The position numbers and the translations under genes are program-made. Shown piece by piece: positions 21,901 through 32,967 of a DNA stretch of 64,000 nucleotides. Numbering within the stretch: the first letter of the stretch is position 1; each line of letters begins with the position of its first letter. Source of the stretch: Astropecten irregularis (lineage: Eukaryota > Echinodermata > Asteroidea > Paxillosida > Astropectinidae); contig OZ020244.1 of assembly GCA_963971285.1 (NCBI GenBank), positions 11,284,001 through 11,348,000 on the forward strand, in the 5' to 3' direction. Under the pieces are notes generated by a model. The model did not search any database. It worked only from the letters and a program-made list of their open reading frames with translations, and was not told where the DNA came from.

Positions 21901-22563
21901 AGAGTCAAACATAACACAAAACACGGTCTTTGGAACTTTTTGGACCGCTGATATGGCTATCTATAGTAGTGCGGCAATTGTGTACACGTGAACGGAGCAC
22001 GACATAGCTAGAAAATCACTCATTTTGTTTTTTCCACCGCCCATATGCACAACCATACATACTACGCGCGCTGGTCTATAATCGGCTATTCAGTGTTTCT
22101 CATGGGCATGTGTATGTACACCAATCTGTATACAGTGTACGAGTATTGATGGACGAGTGACGACGACAATTTAAACACCGCTATTTCTCTGTACTGGGCC
22201 AATTGCGTTCATGTTTGTTTTTCATATTATTTTTAAAACATACGCGAAACAGCTTAGTGTTTGTCAACAAACACTGGTCTAGTTGTAATTTATTTTGAGA
22301 CCCTAAACTGCATTACTTATAGTTTTTCAGTCTACATTTTGGTTTACTTTTTGTGACTTAATTTTGATGATCATTCTGTGAATGTGAGTAGAAATGATAT
22401 TGTACATGTTCACTACAACATTCGATCGCCTGCCCTGACATCCACAGGTTGATCGATGACCCGACAATAAAGTCCTGCGAGACATGAGGAAGAAAATGAC
22501 AGGAGTCTGAATCCATTCTCTGGAGTCCCTAGGACCTGCGTGCCTGGCTTTTCCCCTATACAC

Positions 22564-23643
22564 CCGGTGTCACGAGCTCAGGTGACCGGCGTGCCGAGGT
22601 GACCGGGTTACGAAACCGGTCAGCTAGGCATGTGACGAAGACGGGCTGAACTGCCCGGCGTGCCGAGTTGGCCGGTAGTATAATGTTAAAAACAGAATGG
22701 CTGCGTGTGTGTCCCTTCCTCCATTGTGAAAGTAAGTAAAGGGAGCAGTAAATAGACATCATGACAGCCACACATGTGGTAGAGTAATTAACTCCAGTGT
22801 AGGGATCTATAGAGCATGGAGGTAGGAAAAGAGAGACATCGTTTCCTAGTCATACATGTCTTTTCTACTGCAGTGTTCTGTACAGCAGTTTAGACAAGTC
22901 CTCAGACCTGCGGGTGGGGGGGGGGTCGTACGTTCTTTATACGTTTGCGCTAAGATTTACAAAATATGAAAATTCAACACCCCACCCCGTGATCCACGTC
23001 ACTGGTGCTTTTATCATATTGGTCCATGAATTGTTTACATAAGGAGATGTAGTTGAGCAAGGGATGTTTTTCTCTGTCAAGAAAAACCTCGATCTACTAG
23101 GCATGTCAGCCCAGTAGATCGAGACCCTTCGGTGTTCCATGCATTATTTTGCTGTGATTTTATTATACAGTTCATTCCGTGAGCCTAATTCCAATATAAT
23201 TTCCATTGTAATTTGGAAATTCAAACTTTGATGTTTACTTGATACAATTGCCTTTTCCCTATTGTCTTTTATAGCTATTCATAATCCATCCCTTTTGATA
23301 TTCTAAACTGAGCGAATGAAGACGATCACCACTTAAAATATTTTTACCACCACACTAGGATAAGTATATATAAAGGCTTGTCGCTGCTTACAGACCCCTT
23401 ACTATCTTTTCTATCAACAATCATCGATCAGATAATTGACCACAAGGTCACAAGTGGTCAGTTTGGCCATTGCTCCTGCTCCAGCGGCCCAAGGCCAGGG
23501 CACACCAGACTCAGCACACCAATAAAATGGACCAATTTTCGTCTTGTTTTGCGCAAGCATGGTGTGACGTTTCAGCTCCTTATTGGTCTGCCGCACGCAG
23601 TGGGGCAGCTCGGCACGCAGGTCACCTGAGCTCGTGACACCGG
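22564..23643. mobile_element. TIR element with 35-bp ends
   Basis: CCGGTGTCACGAGCTCAGG...GCGTGCCGAG at 22564-22598 is inverted at 23609-23643 with one mismatch. The 1080-bp interior has no recognised coding sequence; it repeats GCGTGCCGAG near 22660. I could not see a convincing target duplication, so the superfamily is unknown. From 23644 to 23843 there is only a C-run (about 23720) and otherwise plain sequence. Confidence 0.6.
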
Positions 23644-23843
23644 AACATCATGGACCCATCGCCATAGCAACCAAGGCCCCCTTCTTCAGTCTTGTACTTC
23701 TAGTCCCTCAGCCTTCCCCCCCCCCCCCCCTCCACAAGCGTAGTCGGCAGGATGGGATTGATGCTCAAGATTCGTCTCCGCAAACTACCAAGGTGTGAAG
23801 ACGTCGCCTTTGGAGACACATTTATGTAAATATTTCTGTAGGG

Positions 23844-24349
23844 AGTTTTAGAGGGGAGTGTAACCTTAAAATGCCTATTAAGCGGAATGATAATAACTAA
23901 TGAAGGGCTGCTTTGCCTTAGGTTGGAAATAGGTACAGGGCAGAACTTATGCCGAAATTACTCAATAAAGGAAATGAAAAGGTCCGCCTAGGATCATTTA
24001 ATAAATTTAATAATAAACTATAACTTTCACTAATAAGAGCTTACGGACTTAAATGATGTACGTCGACGACTAGGCCACGTTCCTGTGGCTTACCCTTAGC
24101 TGTATACTACTGCCAAGTAGGCTCGACACAGGAACGTGGACATCGGAGAATGGACTACAGATTTGACGGAGTCAATTTGGACGTCTGTACATCAGTGAAG
24201 ACAGAAAGCGAGTGGTGGAGTCTCGTCCAAATGACTGGTCATAAAGGGGGAGCTCCACGCATGCGGTCTCTGCACACCTGTGCATTGCTATGCAAAGCAT
24301 GCACATGCAAATTTCGGTCCGTGCGGTCTAACTTAAACTGGTCACTACA
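23844..24349 (-). repeat. 3' LTR of Gypsy-1
   Basis: In element sense it starts TGTAGTGACC and ends near CTCTAAAACT. A purine-rich tract AGGAGGAGGCTGA (about 24362-24350) lies directly before it, as expected for plus-strand priming. It is identical to the right copy apart from about one base. Confidence 0.85.
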
Positions 24350-24515
24350 TCAGCCTCCTCCTAAGTGCCGGAGGCATTTAAAAAAAAAAATAATTTTCAT
24401 AACACAATTATCTTTTTAATTTGTACAGTTGGTTTGTTTTTGGTTTTTTATATATTTTTTTTTGCTTTTTGTTCTTTTACTTTAATTTTTAGTGCTTGAT
24501 TTTTAGCTGAATATT

Positions 24516-27500
24516 TTAATTAATTAATTCTAGATATCGCTTAGGCCAATGAACCTTCCGGCCTGAGCGAGTGACTCTAACATCTTGTTTAGTCAAGGAG
24601 GGAGTTTGATGTTGTTTCATTTCGTCTCTAATTTCTTGTTTAGTCTCTTCATCCTTGGTAACTTCGTCTTCAAGATAAGCAGCTTTAAGTCTATTAATGC
24701 TAACGGTGTCGCGTTTGCCTTTGACATCTAGAACGAAATATTTGTCTGCACGTTCTAAAACTTTATAAGGGCCTTTGTAAGGAGATTGCAGAGGTTTACG
24801 AACCGAATCCACTCTCACCCAAACATGACTACATTTGTGTAAATCTTTCTCTATGAACGATTTGCTGCTTGACGGTCTTGTTAAAGCTGGTTGGAGTCTA
24901 GCCATTTTGTTTTTTAGTCTGTCAACAAAATCACTAGGGTCTGGTACCTTGTCTTCTGGGGTAGAAGTAACCAATTCACCTGGTAAAGTAAGTGTCGTGC
25001 CAAATACCATTTCAGCGGCACTGCAATTAAAATCACTTTTTAAAGCAGTGCGTATGCCTAACAAGATTAATGGTAAACTATCAGTCCAATTGTTCGGATC
25101 GTTGGTGGCTTTGATAGCTGCTTTCAATTGTCGATGGAATCTTTCAATCAAACCGTTAGCAATAGGATGATAAGCAGTGGTCCTTATTCGTTTGGCACCT
25201 AAGAGTTGTGCTAGTTTGTTGAATAATTGTGATTCGAATTGAGAACCCCTGTCAGTAGTGATGCATGCAGGAACACCGAATATAGAGATCCATCGACAAA
25301 TGAAAGCTTTGGCAACTGTTTCAGCTGTGATGTTAGGAATTGGAATAGCTTCTGTCCAACGAGTGTATCTATCGATTATGGTCAACATATAACTATTACC
25401 ATTGGAAGGAGGTAACGGTCCGACAATATCTATGTGGATATGACTAAAACGTGAATCTGGTTCAGCAAAAGTAGCAATTGGTGCTGCATTATGCCGGTGA
25501 ATCTTAGCTCTTTGACAGGCTAAACAGGCTCTAATCCAATTCCTGACATCACGATTTATACAAGGCCAAACAAATCTTTTTGTGATTAATTGTTGTGTAG
25601 CTCGGATACCTGGATGTGAAAGCGAATGCAAGGATTTAAACACAGTCTTTCTGAATTTGCATGGTACATAAGGTCGAGGTACACCAGTGGAAATATCACA
25701 AGTAATTGTTTTGTCAGACGTTTGGGAGGGCATATCGACAAATCGTAAGGAGGATGATTTACGAAGTTTTTCCAAGTCTTCATCGCCTAACTGTTCATCG
25801 GCAATTTTATCTAAGTCAATGATGCTAGAAGGTTCCAATTTCAGTGTCTCCACAGCACAACGTGAGAGTGCATCTGCGACTACATTTTCCTTTCCCTTAA
25901 TGTGACAGAAATCTGTTGTAAATTGGGATATGTAGTCTAGATGTCTGATCTCGCGTGGGGAATATTTGTCGAGATTTGTGCTGAAAGCGTGAGTAAGCGG
26001 TTTATGATCTGTGTAGACACGAAAATCGCGGCCTTCAAGCATGTGTCGAAAATGTCGTACACTGAGGTATATTGCCAACAATTCCCTACCAAAAGTGCTG
26101 TATCTTGTTTCTGTGGGTTGCAATCGTTTTGAGAAAAAACCAATTGGCTGCCATGTTGAGTCAACTGTTTGCTGCAAAACTCCACCCACAGCTACATTAG
26201 ATGCATCAGTGGTTAGACTTAGAGAAGCGTTTTGGACAGGATGACACAACAATGTTGCTTCAGCTAAAGCCGCCTTACTAGCGTTGAAAGCTTCGGTTTC
26301 AGCGTGGTTAAGTTGGATAGTCTTATTTTGCTTTTTGCCTTTAAGAATATCCGTTAGCGACTGTACAATGTGAGCACATGATGGTATGAATCGTCTGTAA
26401 AAATTCACTAACCCCAAGTACCTTCGTAATTGACGAACTGATGTTGGAATTGGAAAGTCTGTGATAGCGTTTACTTTCTCTGGTAAAGGAGTGACGCCTT
26501 TAGAACTGACATGATGTCCTAAAAACTCAACACTATCAACTCCAAAAGTACACTTGTCTGGATTGACTACTAAACCATACTCATCTAATCGTTGGAATAG
26601 CACTTTCAAGTGTGAATAATGCTCCTCGTTAGAACTACTGGCCACAAGCAAATCATCAATGTAAGCAAATACAAAAGGTAATCCACGTAATACTTGATCA
26701 ATGAATCGTTGGAAGGATTGAGCTGCATTTCGGAGACCAAAAGGCATTCTAGTGAATTCGAACAGACCGAATGGTGTCGTAATGGCTGTTTTGTGAATAT
26801 CGCTAGGTTCGACCGGGATTTGGTGATATGCTCTTGTTAAGTCAATTTTGGAAAAAATGACTTTACCGTGCAAAGATGCTGTGAAATCGTGCACATGTGG
26901 GATTGGATAGCGATCAGGAATAGTTACACTGTTAAGAGCGCGTTAAGAGCGCGATAATCACCGCAAGGACGCCAATCGCCAGTTTTTTTTGGTACCATGT
27001 GGAGGGGAGTAGCCCAACTGCTTTGCGATGGTCGTATGATCCCTAGCTGTAGCATGTGGTCAAATTCTTGTTTTGCAATGTTGCAGCGGTTTGGTGCTAA
27101 ACGGCGTGGACGGGCCTTGACCGGTGGTCCGTTTGTGCGAATGTGATGAGTTACGTTGTGCTTGACATCATTAATACCGTACCGAGGTTTTATCAGGTTC
27201 GGATATTGACTCAGCAAAGTATGATATTCGGATTGGCTAGCGTCGATACCAAATGAGAGACTTGACATGGGTGTTGAGGAATAGAAACCTGGAATAGACA
27301 GTGACGTAGTTGAGTCGATTAATCTGCATCGTTTAATGTCAACCAATAATGCAAAATTGTTGAGAAAATATGCACCTAATATCGGTTGGCTAACATCAGC
27401 GATAACAAAAATCCATCTGAAAATCCGTCTAAGTCCCAAATTCAGAGTAAGTGATTTCTCACCGTAAGTCAAAATTGGTGTTTTGTTTGCCGCAAGTAGG

Positions 27501-27640
27501 GTACTTTCGAAAGGTCTATTTTTCTCAGAAGCTTTAGCAGGAAAGACGCTTACATCAGCACCGGTATCGACTAAGAAATGATTCCCTGAAGACCTATCTG
27601 TCACGCTAATACGACGACTTTCGTAACTTTTGCCAGACAA
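24516..27640 (-). pseudogene. Gypsy-1 pol, broken by an 11-bp duplication
   Basis: Two frames, 27640-26924 (238 aa) and 26894-24516 (792 aa), are one pol gene. The break is an exact 11-bp tandem repeat, GTTAAGAGCGC, at 26931-26941 and 26942-26952. Upstream piece: aspartic protease LVDTGADVSVFPA (catalytic Asp 25 as numbered) and the RT start with [12 protein letters not shown]. Downstream piece: RT with [15 protein letters not shown] and [11 protein letters not shown]; RNase H with [12 protein letters not shown]; an HHCC-type region ending CLACQRAK; integrase core [23 protein letters not shown] and [12 protein letters not shown]; and a C-terminal [17 protein letters not shown] tail. Pol lies in the -1 frame relative to gag and overlaps its end, so frameshifted translation is likely; no textbook slippery heptamer was found. 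All catalytic motifs are otherwise intact. Confidence 0.88.
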
Positions 27641-27651
27641 TTGCGCCGATT

Positions 27652-28515
27652 TTAATTGTTGGCGTTGTCGTTTTCCTGTTTTTGATAAGAGCAGGGTGGG
27701 TTACATTTATTTGCTTTATCACCGTAGCGCCAATGATACCAGCAATGTTCACCTACATGATGAGTTTGAACAGGTGACTGAGAGCTTCGCTCGTATTTTC
27801 TATTACCAAAACCTCGATTGCTTCGGCTACTAGAACGACTTCGGGGCTTTCTACTCAATCTAGTTTCTAAAACCTCGACTTTTCTGGTCAGTTGTTCTAC
27901 CATTTTCATTAATTCTGAGATTTCAGAGGAACCTTCAGACTCTTTAGGTTTAGTAGGCACTATAGCAGAAATTTGGCTTACGGATGGTGCAACTTCAGAA
28001 ATCTTATCTGCAACGGCAGCAAGTTGGTCTATCGAGACTGTATCGCTCGTGGGAGCAAGGATAAGTTGAGCGTTTGTAGGGAGCCTTTGCAAAAACAACT
28101 GTTTTAAAATACTCTCTTCAAGTGCATGGTCTCCTAACAATTGACGCATTCGGCGCAGTAGTTGAGTTGGTTTTCGGTCACCTAATTCTTCCGCTATTAG
28201 TAACTGGTGCAAACGTTTTTGCTCAGAGGCCGAAGTGCGTTTGATAATTTCTTCCTTTAATGTATCATATGCATGGTCACCGGGAGGTTGTAACAATAAA
28301 TCTCGTACCTCGAGAGCTATTTCTGGTTGCAGAGAAGAAACAACATAAGCATATTTTGTCTGTTGTTGTGTGATACCGCGCGTTGCAAATTGGGCTTCCA
28401 CTTGAGCGAACCAAACTCGCGGGTCATTTGGCCAATAGGGCGGCAATTTCAAACTGACAGCAAAATGCTGACTACTCAGTCCTGAAGTATGGGGCTTTTC
28501 TTCCTCTGACGCCAT
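27652..28515 (-). CDS. Gypsy-1 Gag
   Basis: The first ATG of this frame is at 28515 (MASEEEKPHTSG), giving 287 residues. The N-terminal capsid part has LKLPPYWPNDPRVWFAQVEA, typical of Gypsy/Mag-type Gag, followed by helical capsid sequence with KRLHQLLIAEELGDRKPTQL. An Arg/Ser-rich stretch and a zinc knuckle of the form C-x-x-H...C-x-x-x-C (CWYHWRYGDKANKCNPPC) follow near the C-terminus. It would assemble the particle and bind element RNA. The start lies 65 bases after the SGNH ORF stop, and its end overlaps pol by about 40 bases. Confidence 0.85.
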   Translation of the reverse strand: MASEEEKPHTSGLSSQHFAVSLKLPPYWPNDPRVWFAQVEAQFATRGITQQQTKYAYVVSSLQPEIALEVRDLLLQPPGDHAYDTLKEEIIKRTSASEQKRLHQLLIAEELGDRKPTQLLRRMRQLLGDHALEESILKQLFLQRLPTNAQLILAPTSDTVSIDQLAAVADKISEVAPSVSQISAIVPTKPKESEGSSEISELMKMVEQLTRKVEVLETRLSRKPRSRSSSRSNRGFGNRKYERSSQSPVQTHHVGEHCWYHWRYGDKANKCNPPCSYQKQENDNANN

Positions 28516-28580
28516 TTTGTGCTTGGGGGACAAAAGCAATTTAAAGTATATGTCACCAGTTTTAAGGGACAACAGAAACT

Positions 28581-29315
28581 CTATTGAGGCAAATGCATCA
28601 ACAAGGCACGCGCATCAAATTCAAAAGAACGAAAAAGTTCATTGTACCACTTCTTTTTCAACGAGGAGGTGGCATGCAAGCCGTCATACAATTGAGAAAA
28701 ATCGTTACGCAATGATGTATTGTGTTTTCCCGACTTAGTTTTGCGTTTGCTGGGCTTTCTGACCGAAGTATGCCAGGACAGTGTGCGGGTATTAATTCCT
28801 AATTGTAACTCGTGATTGAATTCTCGAATGCGTGCATTGGCCTGGTCAAGTAGAGAATCCAATTGCCTTTGGTTACTACTTAATTCTTCAACTGCCAAAA
28901 TGGGCGACGATAAATGCCTGCTGGCTTGGAATTTGGAAAATGAAACCGAAGGAATTGTTACAATTGAAATAATCGTCAACGGTCTACACTCCAGAATCTG
29001 GCGCTTAAAACGATTCAATTTGGCAAATAAACCATCCAAAGATAGGTCAGATTTCTTTAGGACCTTAGAACGAGAATGAGCGGCATACACAAATTCTGTT
29101 AGATCATTTATCCCAGCTGCAAGTTTTATGATTGTAAAATCAAATCGGTCGTAATGACGTAGTTTGGTCAGAGTAGGTAAAATAAGATCATCAATTTTGG
29201 CGCCTCGCTGGATCACAAAGTCAACACTTAAATTACTGAAAGATGGCTGTAAATACTGATCAAATGAATAGGCTCTAGAATCAGCGACAAATAACTGATG
29301 AACTTGTGTAGGCAT
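28581..29315 (-). CDS. SGNH/GDSL-type hydrolase ORF, first ORF of Gypsy-1
   Basis: An intact 244-residue ORF whose ATG lies 32 bases inside the 5' LTR, right after the primer-binding region. All four SGNH blocks are in order: block I FVADSRAYS (Ser13), block II IQRGAKIDD (Gly38), block III KLAAGINDLT (Gly68-x-Asn70-Asp71) and block V LYDGLHATSSLKKKWYNELF (Asp201, His204). The expected catalytic triad is therefore Ser13-Asp201-His204, with Gly38 and Asn70 for the oxyanion hole. A basic stretch KPSKRKTKSGK precedes block V. There is no signal peptide or membrane segment. SGNH-like esterase domains are known in CR1-type LINE ORF1 and in some Ngaro/DIRS elements; finding one as a separate ORF ahead of Gypsy gag is unusual. 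Substrate and role are unknown. Confidence 0.75.
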   Translation of the reverse strand: MPTQVHQLFVADSRAYSFDQYLQPSFSNLSVDFVIQRGAKIDDLILPTLTKLRHYDRFDFTIIKLAAGINDLTEFVYAAHSRSKVLKKSDLSLDGLFAKLNRFKRQILECRPLTIISIVTIPSVSFSKFQASRHLSSPILAVEELSSNQRQLDSLLDQANARIREFNHELQLGINTRTLSWHTSVRKPSKRKTKSGKHNTSLRNDFSQLYDGLHATSSLKKKWYNELFRSFEFDARALLMHLPQ

Positions 29316-29329
29316 AAGTAAGGTTGTTT

Positions 29330-29347
29330 AATCACGTCAGGGTCACC
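29330..29347 (-). promoter_or_regulatory. Primer-binding region of Gypsy-1
   Basis: Directly inside the 5' LTR, in element sense, the sequence reads (T)GGTGACCCTGACGTG, beginning with the TGG that pairs with a tRNA CCA end. The priming tRNA was not assigned with confidence. Confidence 0.6.
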
Positions 29348-29853
29348 AGTTTTAGAGGGGAGTGTAACCTTAAAATGCCTATTAAGCGGAACGATAATAA
29401 CTAATGAAGGGCTGCTTTGCCTTAGGTTGGAAATAGGTACAGGGCAGAACTTATGCCGAAATTACTCAATAAAGGAAATGAAAAGGTCCGCCTAGGATCA
29501 TTTAATAAATTTAATAATAAACTATAACTTTCACTAATAAGAGCTTACGGACTTAAATGATGTACGTCGACGACTAGGCCACGTTCCTGTGGCTTACCCT
29601 TAGCTGTATACTACTGCCAAGTAGGCTCGACACAGGAACGTGGACATCGGAGAATGGACTACAGATTTGACGGAGTCAATTTGGACGTCTGTACATCAGT
29701 GAAGACAGAAAGCGAGTGGTGGAGTCTCGTCCAAATGACTGGTCATAAAGGGGGAGCTCCACGCATGCGGTCTCTGCACACCTGTGCATTGCTATGCAAA
29801 GCATGCACATGCAAATTTCGGTCCGTGCGGTCTAACTTAAACTGGTCACTACA
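29348..29853 (-). repeat. 5' LTR of Gypsy-1
   Basis: This is the direct-repeat partner of the LTR at 23844-24349. It begins TGTAGTGACC in element sense at 29853 and ends AAAACT at 29348, next to the primer-binding region. From 29854 to about 30659 no gene is seen: the stretch holds a (CAAA)n run near 29892 and may be the 5' untranslated or LTR part of the next, older element. Confidence 0.85.
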
Positions 29854-30659
29854 GATTGACCTCTATGATAAGTTGAAAAGTTTGGTCTAAAAACAAACAA
29901 ACAAACAAAAAAGGGGGAGAAAACTACGTAGGAAACTTTGGCAACATATTTGTTTACTCTTGACTTTGCCAAACCCAAGCCTTATACTAAACTTGAGTTC
30001 TCCGAAACATTTATATTTATATATTCACTGGCTGGGTGGACAGGGAGGCTATCCAAGACCGGGGCCAGTCATTGCCAGAAATTCTGCTCTGCTAAGGTTT
30101 AAGGTGTTCTATGTGCTTTTGACCTTTTGAAGTGTATGTTACAAAGATTTGCTGTTAAAGTGTAAAGTGTTTGTTATTTTTTTTTCTGAGGAGACTGCAT
30201 TAATACTGTGTGTGAGTTTTTTTTACTGGTATAGGACGCATGTCGTCGCTGTGATTACTGTCACCACTGTGTTTACTTAAACATTGCTACTGATATTGTA
30301 GATGTCACCTGGTGTTCTCAGCTTTTTCCGAGAGATTGTTTAATATGTTCGAGTTGCCCATGTGTGCATGGAAAGGAAAGTGTAAGCAATAAAGACTTAT
30401 GTTAACTAAATGTTGCTTACAGTATAGTGCGCTGTGATTAGGACCCTGCAGTAGATTATAATTGTGGAAACTCTGGTGACCTAATGATTTTGTAGAGCTG
30501 GTGTCATTTACAATAATTATATTGCATATATTCGTTGTGTTGTAGACCCAGTATACAGTATACCGTTGCTTGGTAAATTTCTGACCCGTGGATTTTGCAC
30601 TACTGTGTTGTTGCTTATAGAAGTTTTTTTAGGGATTTTGGTTGTGATTCATCGAAATA

Positions 30660-32712
30660 ATGGCAAATTATGTGAAGGTTGAGAGCGACGATGGCGTGCA
30701 CCACTTCCCATTGGCTAAAGAGGATGGGCCCCTCGTTCTCGAAGTCCTGCAGTCGGCCTACCCATCAGCTCAGGGGCTTCTATTGGATAAGGATGGGAAT
30801 AAGATGGTAATCCCTTCCCAAAAGGGCGTCAGGGGGATTGGGGGACCATGTGTATTCTGTCCTAATGCCAAAATCAGACCCTGCCCAAGGACAGTCATTC
30901 ATGACTGATAAGCTTCTTGAGGCGCTGACTAAGCCTCGGACGCAGTTAGTGATGTCCCCCGAGAGGAAGGTGACCCCCTTCGATGGAAAACCGTCAGAGG
31001 TGGAGGACCTTGTGACCTCCATCAAGGACGCATACCAGCGGTATTCGGTGCCAGCCGACCAGAGGGGCGCGTTCCTTGTTGATTACCTGCGGGGAATTCT
31101 TAGGTCAGAAGTCAAGGCACTACTGGCCAGCGGACAGACTGTGGCGGAGGTGCTGGTGTTCCTGAAGGGCTCACATGGAGAGAAGTTGGCGGTCGGAGAG
31201 CTACAACGCCTGTTTCTTGAGCGGAAGCAGCGCCAAGGGTAGGGAGCCCGGGATTATGCCGTTGACTTGGAGACGAGGTTCCTCCACCTCACCAGGCGTG
31301 ACCCAAAGCTGTACTCAAGTCCTAACGTGGCGTTGACCGAGCAGTTCGTCGAGGGGCTACAGGACACGTATATCCGTAATACATGCCGGGACGCATATTT
31401 TTTATTTACACCGCAGCCTAGGGTTTTTCGCTGTGGCAATGTAGATTCATGCTTGAGAAAAGACTACAGCTGTATGTTGTGCCACGCGCGCATCATTCCC
31501 TCATCAGTATACAGTGTTGCCAATGCAAGAATTGAAACTTGACAAATACGTCTAAATACTGCGAGGCTCTCCACCGATCTCTGAATATTAAAAACTATCA
31601 AGTATCAATCGTCAGCCTAGTTTGTAAATAAGTTATGAATACAGTGAGGTGCTGAAAATGACAACGATCACAGAAAAGAAACTGTACGCCGCGAAAAGAG
31701 AGCCTACGACAGAAAAGTACGAGTCAGAGATTACACTTGGCACTTCGCCTATCTAACATTCCTACTGTTATTCAATTACTCTTAGCATAGATCAAGTTAC
31801 TCTGACCATGGAGGACTGATGGTCGCAGTACATGTACATACATCACATTTACATGTAATGTACACGTGTGGTTTGTCGTGATTTTTCCATTTCATTCCGT
31901 CCCTCCACAACGTACAAAGCAATATACAGTACAACTCAGTTGTACACGGTATGTGATGTAATGTTTGTAGGCCTAAAGTACTGTACAGTAAATGTACACT
32001 GTACACCCACATGTAAATTACGCTACAGCTAGGTACAGGCCTACAGCTACAGACGTAATAAGCGTGGGTAGCACAACTTGTAGTCTCGTTTCAAGCATGA
32101 ATTTGCACTGCCACAGCGAAAAACCCTAGGCTGCGGTGTAAATAAAAAATATGCTGCCGGGACCTGTACGAGGCGGGTACCGTTACTTCATTCAGAGAGC
32201 TCCGGGAGTACGTTCTGAGGCGAGAGGGGCAGGAATGCAGTTGGACAAGGACCAGGTCCGCCCAGGTGAACTCTTGGCTGCCATAAAAGAGATGACAGAC
32301 AAAGTTGTCAGTGCTGTTCAAGATGCGGTGAGGCCATCCGCATATCACCCACAAAGCCGAATGCAGCCACCTAATAGACGACCACCACAGCCCAGACGCA
32401 ACCAGACTGGACCGAGAGGGGCATGCTACGGATGTGGTTCCATGGGGCACTTTGTCAGGCAGTGCCCCTACCGCAACGCTGCCTCTTACGGGAACCAGGG
32501 CCAGGAGTTTGCTGGAAGCACACCACCGGGATATTTGCGCCACAGCATTTTGAAGGCCTGTCGTCTCAACAATTCAGTGGACCCCCGTCGATGCAGCAGC
32601 CTCCCCAACAGTTCAGCGCACTGCGGAAGACGCAGCAGCCTCCACAGCAGTCGAGTGGACTGCCACATACCCAGCAAGCACGTCCACAGTTAAACTGGTC
32701 ACCTCTGCAGTA
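30660..32712 (+). pseudogene. Gypsy-2 gag, disrupted
   Basis: The reading starts MANYVKVESDDGVHHFPLAK at 30660, shifts frame near 30830, and continues through capsid-like sequence (FDGKPSEVEDLVTSIKDAYQ, then FLVDYLRGILRSEVKALL). It meets an in-frame TAG at 31240-31242 and is cut by a 762-bp MITE after CRD at 31392. It resumes at 32155, shifts again near 32225, shows a zinc knuckle CYGCGSMGHFVRQCPYR (about 32424-32475), shifts near 32525, and ends in a Gln/Pro-rich tail (PQQFSALRKTQQPPQQSSG). In an intact element it would be the particle protein; here it is clearly dead. Confidence 0.75.
31393..32154. mobile_element. Mutator-like MITE, copy A, inside Gypsy-2 gag
   Basis: Long inverted ends begin GCATATTTTTTATTTACACC and continue with CGCAGCC and TTTTTCGCTGTGGCA, about 80 bp in all (31393-31475 and 32075-32154). 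The perfect 9-bp target duplication TGCCGGGAC lies at 31384-31392 and 32155-32163. A 9-bp duplication and long ends fit Mutator-like elements. The interior (TGTAC-rich) has no gene. Copy B at 52781-53547 shares ends, length and much interior sequence. Confidence 0.85.
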
Positions 32713-32967
32713 GTGAGCCATACTGCAGATGTAGGATCGTCAGAGGGCTCACTGAAGGCAAGCCCCAATTTCCTGTCAAAGGCTGTCGGCGAATGTTACT
32801 CTGTCACCGTGCATTTTGAGGATGTTGCAGTTCCGTGTTTGCTGGACCCAGGGTCGCAGGTGACAACCGTCAGCGAGGGGTTTTCGCGAAGTCGCTTGCT
32901 TCGCGTGGGTTCCAGCTGCAAACAATTCCTGATGTGGTTTCCCATGTGTCTGCAAATGGGTCTGCAA

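Larger units (their letters stand above)
23844..29853 (-). mobile_element. Gypsy-1: young LTR retrotransposon with an SGNH-hydrolase ORF
   Basis: Two direct repeats of about 506 bp (23844-24349 and 29348-29853) bound a body read on the minus strand. By eye they differ at one base (T/C near 23888 and 29388). Body order from the 5' LTR: primer-binding region, SGNH ORF, gag, pol (protease, RT, RNase H, integrase), purine tract, 3' LTR. The integrase-last order and the YIDD RT mark it as Ty3/Gypsy; the CCHC-like CWYHWRYGDKANKCNPPC knuckle resembles Mag-type elements. No clear target duplication was found (flanks TAGGG and GATTG), which could mean interelement recombination or a slightly misplaced end. 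Confidence 0.88.

Noticed and set aside
23859..24349. Defining the Gypsy-1 LTR as TGTAACC...CACTACA (491 bp, plus-strand reading)
   Set aside because: Homology extends 15 bases further to AGTTTTAG, and the primer site begins there, so the 506-bp limits are preferred, although a TG...CA pair exists in the shorter version.
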